From the NCBI RefSeq assembly GCF_014696135.1, contig NZ_JACJPP010000011.1, forward strand, positions 434,001 to 498,000: a DNA stretch of 64,000 bases. Direction: 5' to 3'. Below, piece after piece: positions 27,109 through 36,539 of the stretch (positions are counted from its first letter, which is position 1; each line of letters begins with the position of its first letter). The notes beneath the pieces were generated by a model. It was not told where the DNA came from, searched no databases, and saw nothing but the letters and a program-made list of their open reading frames with translations. A program made the position numbers and the translations under genes. This DNA is from Nodosilinea sp. FACHB-141. Its GTDB lineage: Bacteria; Cyanobacteriota; Cyanobacteriia; Phormidesmidales; Phormidesmidaceae.

Positions 27109-27912
27109 GTGGCTCGTCGCTGGATTTGGATAGGGTTAGGGGGGGTGCTGGTAGTGCTGCTGAGCCTAGGGTTTAGTTCAGCCCGCGCGGCAGGCCCCCT
27201 AGAACCTATGCTCACTGTAAGCGGTCTGCCGCCAATGCAAACCACGGCGGCGGCCACGCTTCAGCCGCTCAAGGCCGCTCAGCCGGGGCCAACTGATTTT
27301 GCGGCCCCAAAGCTGGCCCAAGCGGCCCCGCCCCGCCAGGTGACAGCCCTGGCCGACCCTACTAACTACGGCGATCGCTTTCTCACCGACATCAATGGCC
27401 AAGTCGTGCACAACGACTTCATTGCCGTGCTGCACGAAACCGTGGGCTCGGCTCAAAGTGCCCTCAACCTATTCCGGACGCGGCACCCGCGCGACCAAGA
27501 CCAGGTCAGCTACCATGCCCTAATTGGCCGCGACGGCACGGTCTACTACATCGTGCCGCCTGAAAAACGGGCTTTTGGAGCTGGCAACTCCGTGTTCAAT
27601 GGCCCCAATGGCCCAGAGGCGGTGCGCACTAATGCGGCATTTCCCCCCTCGGTGAACAATTTTGCCTACCATGTGTCTTTGGAGACGCCTGGCGATGGCT
27701 TCAACAACCGCCGGAGCCACAGCGGCTATACCCAAGCCCAGTACGATTCCTTAGCTTGGCTGCTGGCTCAGACCACCATTCCCGACAGCCGGATTACCAC
27801 CCACCAAGCGGTCGATCGCTCCGGCAACCGAATGGATCCGCGTAGCTTTAATTCCTCCAGCTTTTTTAGCCAGCTGCGCCGCTACCCCACCCGCAGCAGC
27901 CTGACAGGTTAG
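27109..27912 (+). CDS. Secreted N-acetylmuramoyl-L-alanine amidase (Amidase_2)
   Basis: A periplasmic peptidoglycan amidase of 267 residues. The signal peptide runs to about residue 27 (positive VARRW, hydrophobic IGLGGVLVVLLSLGF, cleavage after SARA). The Amidase_2/PGRP fold follows, with VLHETVGSAQSA (first zinc His), VSYHALIGRDGTVYYIV, FAYHVSLETPGDGF and TTHQAVDRSG (second zinc His). The third ligand may be the Asp in NRMDPRSF. The frame opens at ATG 27091, but GTG 27109 is the better start: GGAGG lies five bases before it and the signal peptide begins there. Its 3' end overlaps the convergent lipoprotein gene by four bases. Confidence 0.88.
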   Translation: MARRWIWIGLGGVLVVLLSLGFSSARAAGPLEPMLTVSGLPPMQTTAAATLQPLKAAQPGPTDFAAPKLAQAAPPRQVTALADPTNYGDRFLTDINGQVVHNDFIAVLHETVGSAQSALNLFRTRHPRDQDQVSYHALIGRDGTVYYIVPPEKRAFGAGNSVFNGPNGPEAVRTNAAFPPSVNNFAYHVSLETPGDGFNNRRSHSGYTQAQYDSLAWLLAQTTIPDSRITTHQAVDRSGNRMDPRSFNSSSFFSQLRRYPTRSSLTG

Positions 27913-28610
27913 GGGGCGACGTCGAACGACACGACCATTTCGTACACCGACGGCTCGAGCACCGTTAAGTTCGGGTCACTGCTAGCAAATATTTCGTCAC
28001 CCATCGTGGCCTCGTAGGCTTCCAGATGTGCTGCTATAGCTGCGTCTGAAGGGGCTAGGCGCAGCCACAGGATATCGTCGTACTGGGCTAGGGCCGTGTC
28101 CTCCAGCACAATTGTGCCGCCGTAGTCCCAGGCAAAGCCGTAGAGGTCGAAGTCGCCCAGCACCGCTTGAACCTCAGCGTAGGGCGCACCCACCCCTAAC
28201 CCCTCTGGGGTTTGCCAGGCTTGGCCAAAATCTTTGATGAGCCGGGGCCGACTTTGGGCGTCGTCAGCCCACACCACGGCGAACTGCTGGTCAGTACCAA
28301 CGTTGACCACTGTGCCCAGCTCTGTGGTGCCTTCTCCTAGGGAAATGGGGCGATCGCTCAGGGCAGTCTCACCATAGAAACTAGCTAAATCGGCGCGGCT
28401 CGTTTGGGCCGTAACCGGCCCCACTCGCTCGCCCGGAATCACCAGCTTGTCAAAATCCTCGCCGGGCGCATCGGGCGCTGCGGTAGCCGGTGTTTCAGCG
28501 GCAGTGCTGGGCTCCGACGGCTGTGCCTCAGGCAGCGCCTCCTGAAGTTGGCAAGCGGTTAGGGACACCAACGCCAGACCAAAAACTACTGTCATCCACA
28601 ATCGCGCCAT
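27909..28610 (-). CDS. Hypothetical lipoprotein
   Basis: A 233-residue product with a clear type II signal: MARLWMTVVFGLALVSLTAC, lipobox LTAC with the modified Cys at residue 20. An Ala/Pro/Glu-rich linker (about 25-50) follows, then a globular domain (LVIPGERVGPVTAQTSRAD, LGVGAPYAEVQAVLGDFDLYGFAWDYGG). The pattern 'GVGPVxxxTSRADLxxxFG' resembles domains found in other secreted cyanobacterial proteins, but I cannot name it. It should be anchored to the periplasmic face of a membrane. It is convergent with the amidase gene, their stops overlapping by four bases. Confidence 0.8.
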   Translation of the reverse strand: MARLWMTVVFGLALVSLTACQLQEALPEAQPSEPSTAAETPATAAPDAPGEDFDKLVIPGERVGPVTAQTSRADLASFYGETALSDRPISLGEGTTELGTVVNVGTDQQFAVVWADDAQSRPRLIKDFGQAWQTPEGLGVGAPYAEVQAVLGDFDLYGFAWDYGGTIVLEDTALAQYDDILWLRLAPSDAAIAAHLEAYEATMGDEIFASSDPNLTVLEPSVYEMVVSFDVAP

Positions 28611-28705
28611 GGTGATTCACCGAGTCAAGCGGCTTGGGCCCAAGTCAGGTAGCCGGGCTATTGCTTTAATTAAGACCAGGCGCAGTCGTTCTGAACGGTT
28701 GATGG

Positions 28706-29392
28706 CTAAGGCACCAGGTGGTGGCTAATGGCAAACCGCAGCAGCTCAGAACGGTTGCTGGTCTCGGTTTTGCGCAGCAAACTGCTGACATACTTCTCAA
28801 CGGTGCGGGGGCTTAAAAATAGGCGATCGCCTATCTGAGCATTTGATAGCCCGTCCGATAGCAGCGTCAGCACATCCTGTTCCCGAGCAGTAAATTCAGC
28901 CACCATGTCGATCGGGTCAGGGGCCCAAGGCACAATCGCTTCGCTGACTTCGCTCGACTGAAGGGCACGCTGCTGAGCAGTATTGAGAGCCACCTGCTGA
29001 ATCCATGCTGACTGGATTAGCTGCGATCGCTCCAACAAATTGCGCACGATCGCCCCGATTTCTTTCAGCTCGAAGGGTTTGGGCAAGTAGAGGTCACAGC
29101 CAAGTTGGTAGCCTCGAATTCGGTCTTGCGTCTGATTGTGGGCGGTGAGGAAAATCACTGGCAGCAGCCGAAAGGCCGGATATTGCCGCACCTTTTGCAC
29201 CAATGTAAATCCATCGAGACCGGGCATGCCGATGTCGGTAATGATGAGCTGGGGCTGGTGGCTAAACACTTGACTCAGCGCCATCTCGCCGTGGCTGGCC
29301 ATCAGTACAGAATAGCCTTCAAGCTCTAAATAATCGCACAACGCAAGGCGAGTGCCCTCGTCGTCTTCGGCAATTAAGATGGTGAGCGGCAT
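28706..29392 (-). CDS. Response regulator, receiver plus LuxR-type helix-turn-helix
   Basis: A 228-residue transcription regulator of NarL/FixJ architecture. The receiver domain has the acidic pocket IAEDDEG, phospho-acceptor Asp53 (ITDIGMPGLDG), Thr in VIFLTAHN and Lys in YLPKPFEL. After a linker, the DNA-binding domain reads FTAREQDVLTLLSDGLSNAQIG and LSPRTVEKYVSSLLRKT. No histidine kinase is adjacent. A second response regulator lies 212 bp upstream on the same strand with its own probable promoter. The target genes are unknown. Confidence 0.93.
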   Translation of the reverse strand: MPLTILIAEDDEGTRLALCDYLELEGYSVLMASHGEMALSQVFSHQPQLIITDIGMPGLDGFTLVQKVRQYPAFRLLPVIFLTAHNQTQDRIRGYQLGCDLYLPKPFELKEIGAIVRNLLERSQLIQSAWIQQVALNTAQQRALQSSEVSEAIVPWAPDPIDMVAEFTAREQDVLTLLSDGLSNAQIGDRLFLSPRTVEKYVSSLLRKTETSNRSELLRFAISHHLVP

Positions 29393-29604
29393 AGCGTTCT
29401 ACCAGGATTAGAGCGGCTGACAGGTCAAACATCACAGCCTACGGCCACGCTCTCAGCCTTGGCACGCAGCCGACTTTCGCTCCTGCCCCTTAAGCCTAAA
29501 CGACAATTTAAGGACTCGGTTTATTTGTTGCTGAAGTTAAAGTCTTGTGAAGTGGGCACTCCGCAGGGATTAACATAGCCTCTGGCGACGAGTTTTGATA
29601 GCCC

Positions 29605-30366
29605 CTAGCCTAGGCGATAACCGAAGCCACGCACGGTTTTCAGGTACTGTGGGTGGCTAGGGTCAACTTCCAACTTTTCACGAATCCAGCGAATGTGCAC
29701 GTCTACGGTTTTGTTGTCGCCCATAAAATCGTGCCCCCAAACCTGGTCGATAATCTGATCCCGCGACCATACTCGCCGGGGTTGGCTCATAAACAGTTCC
29801 AGAATTCGAAATTCTTTGGGGGAAAGATTAACTTCTTCGCCCTTCAAAAAGACACGGCACTCCTGGGGATGGAGCATGATGTCTTCAAACCGGAGTACGT
29901 TATCTTTCTCAACGCTAGCTTTACCCCGCTGTCGGCGCAGCAGCGCCCGGCACCGGGCAACCAGTTCCCGCATGCCAAAAGGCTTGCTCAAATAGTCGTC
30001 GGCACCTATTTCGAGCCCCACCACGCGATCGGTTTCGGTGCCCTTAGCGCTGAGCACTAAAATTGGCACGTCGATACCCTGGTGACGCAGCAGACGGCAG
30101 AGGTCAAGTCCATTCATGCCGGGCAGCATGAGGTCGAGTACTACCAGGTTGACTTCGGGCCGGTCGGTGCGGCTCGACACCGATGTGCCGCCCAGCATGT
30201 CGAGAGCAGTCAAACCATCTTCGGCAACGAGAACATCAAACCCTTCCTCGGCCAACCCAAAGGCCAATGTTTCTCGAATCAATTCTTCATCTTCGACGAT
30301 GAGTACCCGCCCTAGGCCAACCCGTAGGTTTGGCTGAGCCTGGGGCGCGAGGTCTACAGAATCCAT
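29605..30366 (-). CDS. OmpR/PhoB-family response regulator
   Basis: A 253-residue winged-helix response regulator. The receiver domain has VEDEELIRE, phospho-acceptor Asp78 (VVLDLMLPGMNG), VLSAKGTETD and the Lys in YLSKPFGM. The C-terminal winged helix shows FRILELFMSQPRRVWSRDQI and the recognition helix region TVDVHIRWIREKLE, ending KTVRGFGYRLG. The N-terminal 18 residues are an extension. A Ser/Thr-rich insertion (GGTSVSSRTDRPE) before strand 3 is unusual. It does not look like RpaA or RpaB. No histidine kinase is adjacent. Confidence 0.92.
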   Translation of the reverse strand: MDSVDLAPQAQPNLRVGLGRVLIVEDEELIRETLAFGLAEEGFDVLVAEDGLTALDMLGGTSVSSRTDRPEVNLVVLDLMLPGMNGLDLCRLLRHQGIDVPILVLSAKGTETDRVVGLEIGADDYLSKPFGMRELVARCRALLRRQRGKASVEKDNVLRFEDIMLHPQECRVFLKGEEVNLSPKEFRILELFMSQPRRVWSRDQIIDQVWGHDFMGDNKTVDVHIRWIREKLEVDPSHPQYLKTVRGFGYRLG

Positions 30367-30479
30367 AAGAAATGGTTAAAAACTGCTCACTGAGATCATA
30401 TCAGCCCGCAGAGGGATGAGCGGTCTAGCAAAAGCTAAGACTTTGTAAACTCCAACTTATAGCGGGTGGAGAAAGCTCC

Positions 30480-31808
30480 TTAGGCTCCGCTAACCAGATC
30501 TTCTACAGCATCAGCGCGGGTAGGGAGGATGGCGGTTAAAACAGTGCAACCCGTTGAGTTAATTTGCACGTCATTTTCGATGCGGATGCCGCGTACCCCA
30601 TCAAAGGCCTTAAGACGGTCCCAGTTAATGGCGTTGTCATACTGGCCCGACTGTCGCGCTGGACCAAGAATGCCTGGTACTTGGTAAAAGCCGGGTTCGA
30701 TGGTGACTACCATGTTGGCCGCTAAGGGTCGGTCTAGGCGAAGAAATTGGAGCCCAAAGCGATCGCTGCGCGAGCGGCCTGGCTCATAGCCTGCTATATC
30801 CCCTAAATCTTCCATGTCGTGCACATCTAGCCCCAGCAGATGCCCCACCCCGTGGGGGAAGAATAGGGCGTGCACATCTCGCTCAACTAAGGTATCGGGG
30901 TCTCCCCTTAGAATCCCCAGATCGACTAACCCCGCCGCCAGGGTGCGGCAGGCTAGCAGGTGTAGATCTCGGTACTCAATCCCAGGGCGAGCGGCGGCAA
31001 TACAGGCGTCGTGGGCGGCCAGCACCAGATTGTACAGATCCCGCTGGGGGGCGGTGAATTGGCCAGATACAGGCCAGGTGCGAGTAATATCTGAGGCCCA
31101 ACCACTAGGAGCCTCGGCCCCTACGTCGGCCAGCAGCAGATCGCCCGGAGCCAGGGCATGGTGGTACTGCTCATTGTGGAGCACTTCGCCGTGGACAGTG
31201 ACAATGCTGTTGTAAGCGCAGGTCATGCCCTGGCCCATAATCACCTGCTCCATGGCGGCTCGCACCTGGGCTTCAGTGGTTGCCCCCGGAGTGGCAACCA
31301 TACCGGCTTTATGGGCGGTGACTGAGACCGCCGCCGCTCGTTTGATTTGGTCGAGGGCGTAATCATCGTGGTGCAATCGTAGGGCCACCACGGCTTTGAC
31401 TAAGGCTTTGCGACGTTCTGCAGCAGTGGTTTGGGCAGAAAGGGTTGCCGCTTCGCCTAGATAGGAGTCTAGGTCTTGATAAGGATAGGCGGCGTCGGCT
31501 CCGATATCAGCGGCGATCGCGTCTCGACTAGGGCTTGGCCCGTGCCACAGAGCTGCTTCGGCGGAGGTCTCATCCATAAATAGTGTCAGCCGGCCCCCTT
31601 CGAGATGAAGGGCAGCATTGGCCAGGGGCAGGCCCGCAAAGTACAAAAAATGGCTGTTGGCCCGAAAGGGATAGGTGTTGGCCGGAAAGTTGCGCGACAC
31701 TGCCTGCCCCGACCACAGCACCACTGGCTCAGGATGAAGCTCAGCCAGGCGATCGCGGCGCTGCTGTAGTACCGCAGCCAGCGATAAAGAGGTGGTCTGA
31801 GGGGGCAT
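30480..31808 (-). CDS. pepP: Xaa-Pro aminopeptidase (aminopeptidase P, M24B)
   Basis: Removes the N-terminal residue from peptides whose second residue is proline; a cytoplasmic two-metal enzyme of 442 residues. The creatinase-type N-terminal domain (LAELHPEPVVLWSG) is followed by the pita-bread fold with all metal ligands visible: the two Asp in LLADVGAEAPSGWASDITR, His in FPHGVGHLLGLDVHD, Glu in TIEPGFY and Glu in RIENDV. The start is the ATG at 31808 (MPPQTTSLSLA); a TTG two codons upstream is less likely. It is a lone gene. Confidence 0.93.
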   Translation of the reverse strand: MPPQTTSLSLAAVLQQRRDRLAELHPEPVVLWSGQAVSRNFPANTYPFRANSHFLYFAGLPLANAALHLEGGRLTLFMDETSAEAALWHGPSPSRDAIAADIGADAAYPYQDLDSYLGEAATLSAQTTAAERRKALVKAVVALRLHHDDYALDQIKRAAAVSVTAHKAGMVATPGATTEAQVRAAMEQVIMGQGMTCAYNSIVTVHGEVLHNEQYHHALAPGDLLLADVGAEAPSGWASDITRTWPVSGQFTAPQRDLYNLVLAAHDACIAAARPGIEYRDLHLLACRTLAAGLVDLGILRGDPDTLVERDVHALFFPHGVGHLLGLDVHDMEDLGDIAGYEPGRSRSDRFGLQFLRLDRPLAANMVVTIEPGFYQVPGILGPARQSGQYDNAINWDRLKAFDGVRGIRIENDVQINSTGCTVLTAILPTRADAVEDLVSGA

Positions 31809-32049
31809 AGACAACCAAAGCCGACGACCTCTTTAGTCTGCCACAGCACAACAGTCCTAAAGATGTAACAAACTTGACAGGCTAGATCTAGCTTTAAACC
31901 TCGATTGCCAGTCGTTAACCCCAAAGAAGAGAAACATCCCTTAAAATGAAACCAATAAAATTAATTTTTTGTGAATTCTCCATTCAAAGCTCAGTTCAAA
32001 TGAACTACTGTTGAATCTATAACGGCTAGCCTATCTCAGGTGCAGCGCT

Positions 32050-32358
32050 ATGGCTTCCTTAACGATTTGTCTAGGATCACGGGTTCGCCTTAAGGGTCAA
32101 GACGACCACGTACCCGATTTTGTAGTAGTGCGGTGCGAGCGCGATCGCTGCTGGGTGCGCCAGCAAGACTGGGCTCCTGGTACCGAAATCAAAGTCAGTT
32201 TCAAGCAGATTCTCGTGCCTCCTGAGGCAGGCTCAACTCTGACAGTAGACCTGGCTCAGCAGGTCAAAGCATCAGGATTGTTGGCCGGCCACGGTGACCA
32301 CCGCGCGGGAGAGAACGTAGTTTATATGGACGCCTACCGCCGTCGCCCTGCCCCTTAG
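32050..32358 (+). CDS. Small hypothetical protein
   Basis: An unrecognised 102-residue product starting MASLTICLGSRVRLKGQDD. The first 60 residues look like a small beta barrel, with alternating hydrophobics and a possible SH3-like layout (GSRVRLKGQDDHVPDFVVV, CERDRCWVRQQDWAPGTEI). The tail is basic (YMDAYRRRPAP). It contains a HIP1 site and core-like codon use. It ends about 75 bp before a cobalamin riboswitch, and transcription of the riboswitch is probably separate. Confidence 0.6.
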   Translation: MASLTICLGSRVRLKGQDDHVPDFVVVRCERDRCWVRQQDWAPGTEIKVSFKQILVPPEAGSTLTVDLAQQVKASGLLAGHGDHRAGENVVYMDAYRRRPAP

Positions 32359-32431
32359 AAGCGGTAGCGCTGATGGGTAATAACTTTGATCTGCAAGTCG
32401 CAACGATTTGTTGCGGATCGCTTCGCCCTTA

Positions 32432-32615
32432 AGGTGTTAGGATGCAGCTCTGTCGGTTTTAGCGGGGGTCAGCCGCTGAAGGAAACGGGGAAAGCGCAGC
32501 GAAAATCTGCCACTGTCCCGCAGCTGTGAGGCGATTTTAGAGTTCGGATTTTGGATTGACACTTCTCCAACGTCTAGACTTTAAAATTCTCCAAGTCAGA
32601 ATGCCCGCCGATGGA
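32432..32615 (+). ncRNA. Cobalamin (B12) riboswitch
   Basis: The conserved cobalamin aptamer core is present: GGTTTTAGCGGGGG and GGGAAAGCGCAGCGAAAATC, then GCCACTGTCCCGCAGCTGTG at 32509-32528, which matches the consensus GCCACTG-CCCCGCAACTGTG. Further on, AGTCAGAATGCCCGCCG at 32594-32610 matches the B12 box (AGTCAGGAGACCTGCC-type). Adenosyl- or aquocobalamin binding is expected to repress the genes downstream. The expression platform is not clear; a hairpin CATCTG/CAGATG near 32630-32649 follows. The first gene begins 120 bp later. Confidence 0.88.
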
Positions 32616-32736
32616 CGCCCACCGTTATTTCCATCTGCGAGGTACAGATGACTATGAATAGTTTTTGGTTTGCTCTAGGGCGCTGTAGCTCTGGACAATA
32701 TTTTTTGCTGCTGCACCAGGTCCCAAGCGATCGCCG

Positions 32737-33204
32737 GTGGTGGCTGTGCGCATAGATGACAGCGTGTGGCAGGGCTGTAGCGATTGGCAGCCGCTGTTTA
32801 TTCGCGAATATTGGCTGCCCATAGGTCACCTCGCCTGGCAAGGGTTTTTGCAGCAGGGCCGAGGCATAGTGCTGTGCGAGGTTCACGCTAGCACCGCCAC
32901 GGTGGACTGGAGACGCACAGCGGTGCCCTACACTGCCCGCTTTGTGGCCGCAGGTGCCGTAGCTGCCTGCTGTCACGACCTCGGCCTGCCAGTTGATCAA
33001 TTGCCTGCTGTAGCCGAGGCCATAGCAACCTACGACCCCACCCAGGATGCGATCTTGCTCTTGATTGGCGACTCGCGCCCCTACGTGAGCTGCCTAAAAG
33101 GCTGGGCGGTGCCACCGCCGGAGTGCTCCCGCCAAATGGGCGACTCGCGAAGCGATCCGTCCCGGAATCGCCAGGCCGAGTTTACCATCACTCCCAAATC
33201 CTAA
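32737..33204 (+). CDS. Hypothetical protein downstream of the B12 riboswitch
   Basis: A 155-residue soluble product with no named domain. It begins at one of two consecutive GTG codons (32737 or 32740), preceded by an in-frame stop at 32686-32688. Segments such as WQPLFIREYWLPIGHLAWQGF and AEAIATYDPTQDAILLLIGD look like a cyanobacterial conserved hypothetical family I have seen, but have no assigned activity. The C-terminal 30 residues contain a 27 bp repeat (33139-33165) that seems to have added the tail GDSRSDPSRNRQ. It lies between the riboswitch and the DUF1636 gene on the same strand, so control by B12 is inferred. Confidence 0.65.
   Translation: MVAVRIDDSVWQGCSDWQPLFIREYWLPIGHLAWQGFLQQGRGIVLCEVHASTATVDWRRTAVPYTARFVAAGAVAACCHDLGLPVDQLPAVAEAIATYDPTQDAILLLIGDSRPYVSCLKGWAVPPPECSRQMGDSRSDPSRNRQAEFTITPKS
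33139..33165 (+). repeat. 27 bp repeat, copy 1 (inside a gene 3' end)
   Basis: The sequence with core ACTCGCGAAGCG is present here and again, inverted, at 33674-33700 with 24 of 27 positions identical. It lies in the last 25 codons of the hypothetical gene. Confidence 0.75.
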
Positions 33205-33277
33205 TTTCTCAGTTTTGTCGGTCTCCCAAGTTTCGAGGCTGGCTGGCAAATCCTATTCACCTATCTGTTTGAACCCA

Positions 33278-33706
33278 ATGACCCAACCCACTTTATTTGT
33301 CTGTGCCCTGTGCAAATTCCCCACCGCTGAATCTGGCGCGGGCGATATCTCTGGGGGGCAGCATCTGCTCGACCAGCTGACCGACTGCCTGAATGCCGAA
33401 ACCAGCAGAGGCGAAATCACCCTTCAGCCGGTGCGCTGCATGGCTGCCTGCGATCGCGCCTGCAATGCCGCCCTCAGCGCCCCGGGCAAGCTGACCTTTA
33501 TCTTCAATGACCTTTCGCCCAGCCAGTCAGCCCCCGACCTAGCTGAGTTTTGCCGCCAGTACGCCGCTGCCGCCAACGGCAAGGTGCCCTACGGGCTGCG
33601 ATCGCCCGCTATTAAGCAGGCCACAGCCTATGTGCTGCCGCCGCTATTAGCCGAGGCGGTAGAGGCTGCAACTCCGGAACGGAGCGCTTCGCGAGTTGCC
33701 TATTAA
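33278..33706 (+). CDS. DUF1636 family putative metal-binding protein
   Basis: A 142-residue protein starting MTQPTLFVCALCKF. Cys residues in CALC (about 9-12) and CMAACDRACNAAL match the DUF1636 pattern, which resembles a thioredoxin-like [2Fe-2S] ferredoxin fold and is often found near cobalamin genes. The biochemical role is unknown. The frame opens upstream at 33215, but the ATG at 33278 gives the natural family start. The last ten residues (ERSASRVAY) are encoded by the second copy of a 27 bp repeat. The riboswitch 660 bp upstream probably controls it through the preceding gene. Confidence 0.8.
   Translation: MTQPTLFVCALCKFPTAESGAGDISGGQHLLDQLTDCLNAETSRGEITLQPVRCMAACDRACNAALSAPGKLTFIFNDLSPSQSAPDLAEFCRQYAAAANGKVPYGLRSPAIKQATAYVLPPLLAEAVEAATPERSASRVAY
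33674..33700 (-). repeat. 27 bp repeat, copy 2 (inverted)
   Basis: This inverted copy (24 of 27 matches) forms the last codons of the DUF1636 gene. The core CGCTTCGCGAG is palindrome-like (TCGCGA). Confidence 0.75.
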
Positions 33707-33727
33707 CCCATGCACTCATCTAATCGT

Positions 33728-34228
33728 CTACTCTCCACCGACAATCTCAAACTCCAGCCCAAAATCTTGGGCCAAACTACAGGTCTGGTGGTCGGTAATG
33801 TTGGTATCGCTCAGCTCTAAGTTGTAGAAGCTGATGACGGCATCGGTAAAGTATGGCCCCGCATGCCAAGTGCCCACCTCTAGCTTGATAAAGCAGTTGC
33901 CGGGAATGTGAAAGGCGCGAATTTTACTTGGCTCGGGCTGCTCAGCCTCCCCTGGTGGAGCGACTGCAATGAACCAGTCTTTGCCTTCTAGTGCTCCCAG
34001 GCACTGGGTGCAGCGCTGGTGCCGAGTAATAGTGCGAAACCGGGTGCCCTTAGCCTCTAGAGTCATGATGTAAAAGCGGGGAATGCCGCGATCGAGCTTG
34101 AGTTGGGCATCGCTAGGGCCAAAGACAGCACCGTCGGCACTGGGGAAGATTACCTGGCCAAAGGGAGCGAAGCTCTCTGGGGTGATCGGCTGCGCCGTTA
34201 GTCGCTGAGGGGTGAGGGGGAGAGTCAT
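33728..34228 (-). CDS. allA: Ureidoglycolate lyase
   Basis: A 166-residue cupin-fold enzyme that splits ureidoglycolate into glyoxylate and urea, the last step of purine/allantoin breakdown. Recognised by LTAQPITPESFAPFGQVI at the start, RHQRCTQCLGALEGKDWFIAV in the middle (His/Gln metal region), and FIKLEVGTWHAGPYF and NLELSDTNITDH near the end. The length matches the family. It is convergent with the DUF1636 gene, with 21 bp between the stop codons. No other allantoin genes are in the window. Confidence 0.9.
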   Translation of the reverse strand: MTLPLTPQRLTAQPITPESFAPFGQVIFPSADGAVFGPSDAQLKLDRGIPRFYIMTLEAKGTRFRTITRHQRCTQCLGALEGKDWFIAVAPPGEAEQPEPSKIRAFHIPGNCFIKLEVGTWHAGPYFTDAVISFYNLELSDTNITDHQTCSLAQDFGLEFEIVGGE

Positions 34229-34361
34229 CCATCGGTACTGAGTTTTTGCAACTGTGGCGATCGCTAGCTCATGCTTACCTACGGTGGTTGCTCGATGTCT
34301 TGTAGGAGGAGACTATCATAAGACCCACTGGCTCAAGGCTATTGCCATGATAGCTTCTTAG

Positions 34362-34750
34362 CTTAGCTCTCCCCAGGCTTCAGCGTATTGGGTACTGCCA
34401 TTGGAAAGTGGCGACCGCCTCATCCGCCCTGAGTTTGAGCGTCGCCATGCCGCCGCTGCCGTTACCAAAGCCGAGCTGGTCGAAGGAGTCGTCTATGTGG
34501 CCTCGCCCCTGCGGTTTCAACAGCACGCCGAGCCTCACAGCCGATTAGATACTTGGCTGAGCACCTATGTGGCCTTTACCTCCGGCACTCGCTCAGGCAT
34601 TGAACCCACGGTGCCCATTGATCTAGATAACGAACCTCAGTCCGAGGCAACGCCCGTTACTGGTATCGGCAGGCTGGGGAAACCATGCCCGCCAATACGC
34701 TGGAGGAAGAATTGGAGCGGTTAACTGATGCGATTGTGGGTCAGGCGTGA
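34362..34750 (+). pseudogene. Decayed Uma2-family (DUF820) gene
   Basis: The frame from about 34362 reads LPLESGDRLIRPEFERRHAAA, KAELVEGVVYVASPLRFQQHAEPHSRLDTWL and GIEPTVPIDLDNEPQSEA, the N-terminal half of Uma2 putative restriction-endonuclease-like proteins. The usual catalytic middle part (PDLVLEV-type) is missing. After a junction near 34660, a second frame continues as WYRQAGETMPANTLEEELER to a stop at 34748-34750. An internal deletion plus frameshift is the simplest reading. No ATG start is left; TTG 34401 is the only in-frame one. Such genes are abundant and often decayed in filamentous cyanobacteria. Confidence 0.75.
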
Positions 34751-34889
34751 ATGGATTCACCGGCCCGGCGTTGGGCAGCCCATTACGACGTCTCCTGCAA
34801 ATAATTCAGGAAAGACTGGACCCAGAGTAGCTGTATGTTTTTGCAATCCCCAGAACTAACTAACTAGTTGGAAGAAGCTCTGAAACCCA

Positions 34890-36353
<1,464 letters not shown>

Positions 36354-36539
36354 CTACCTTTTACACCACTAAGATAGCCGCCCTTTTTCCGGAAAGCCCA
36401 GGTTTTGCTACCCTAACCAGCGGCTGATTCAAACTACGTTGGCTACTTCTTACAACACCTAAAAGAAAATTCTCACCCTCTAACCCTTGTTGGTAAGCTG
36501 GAGGTTTGTTCTTCGATCGCAGAGTTGGGGCAGTAAGGC

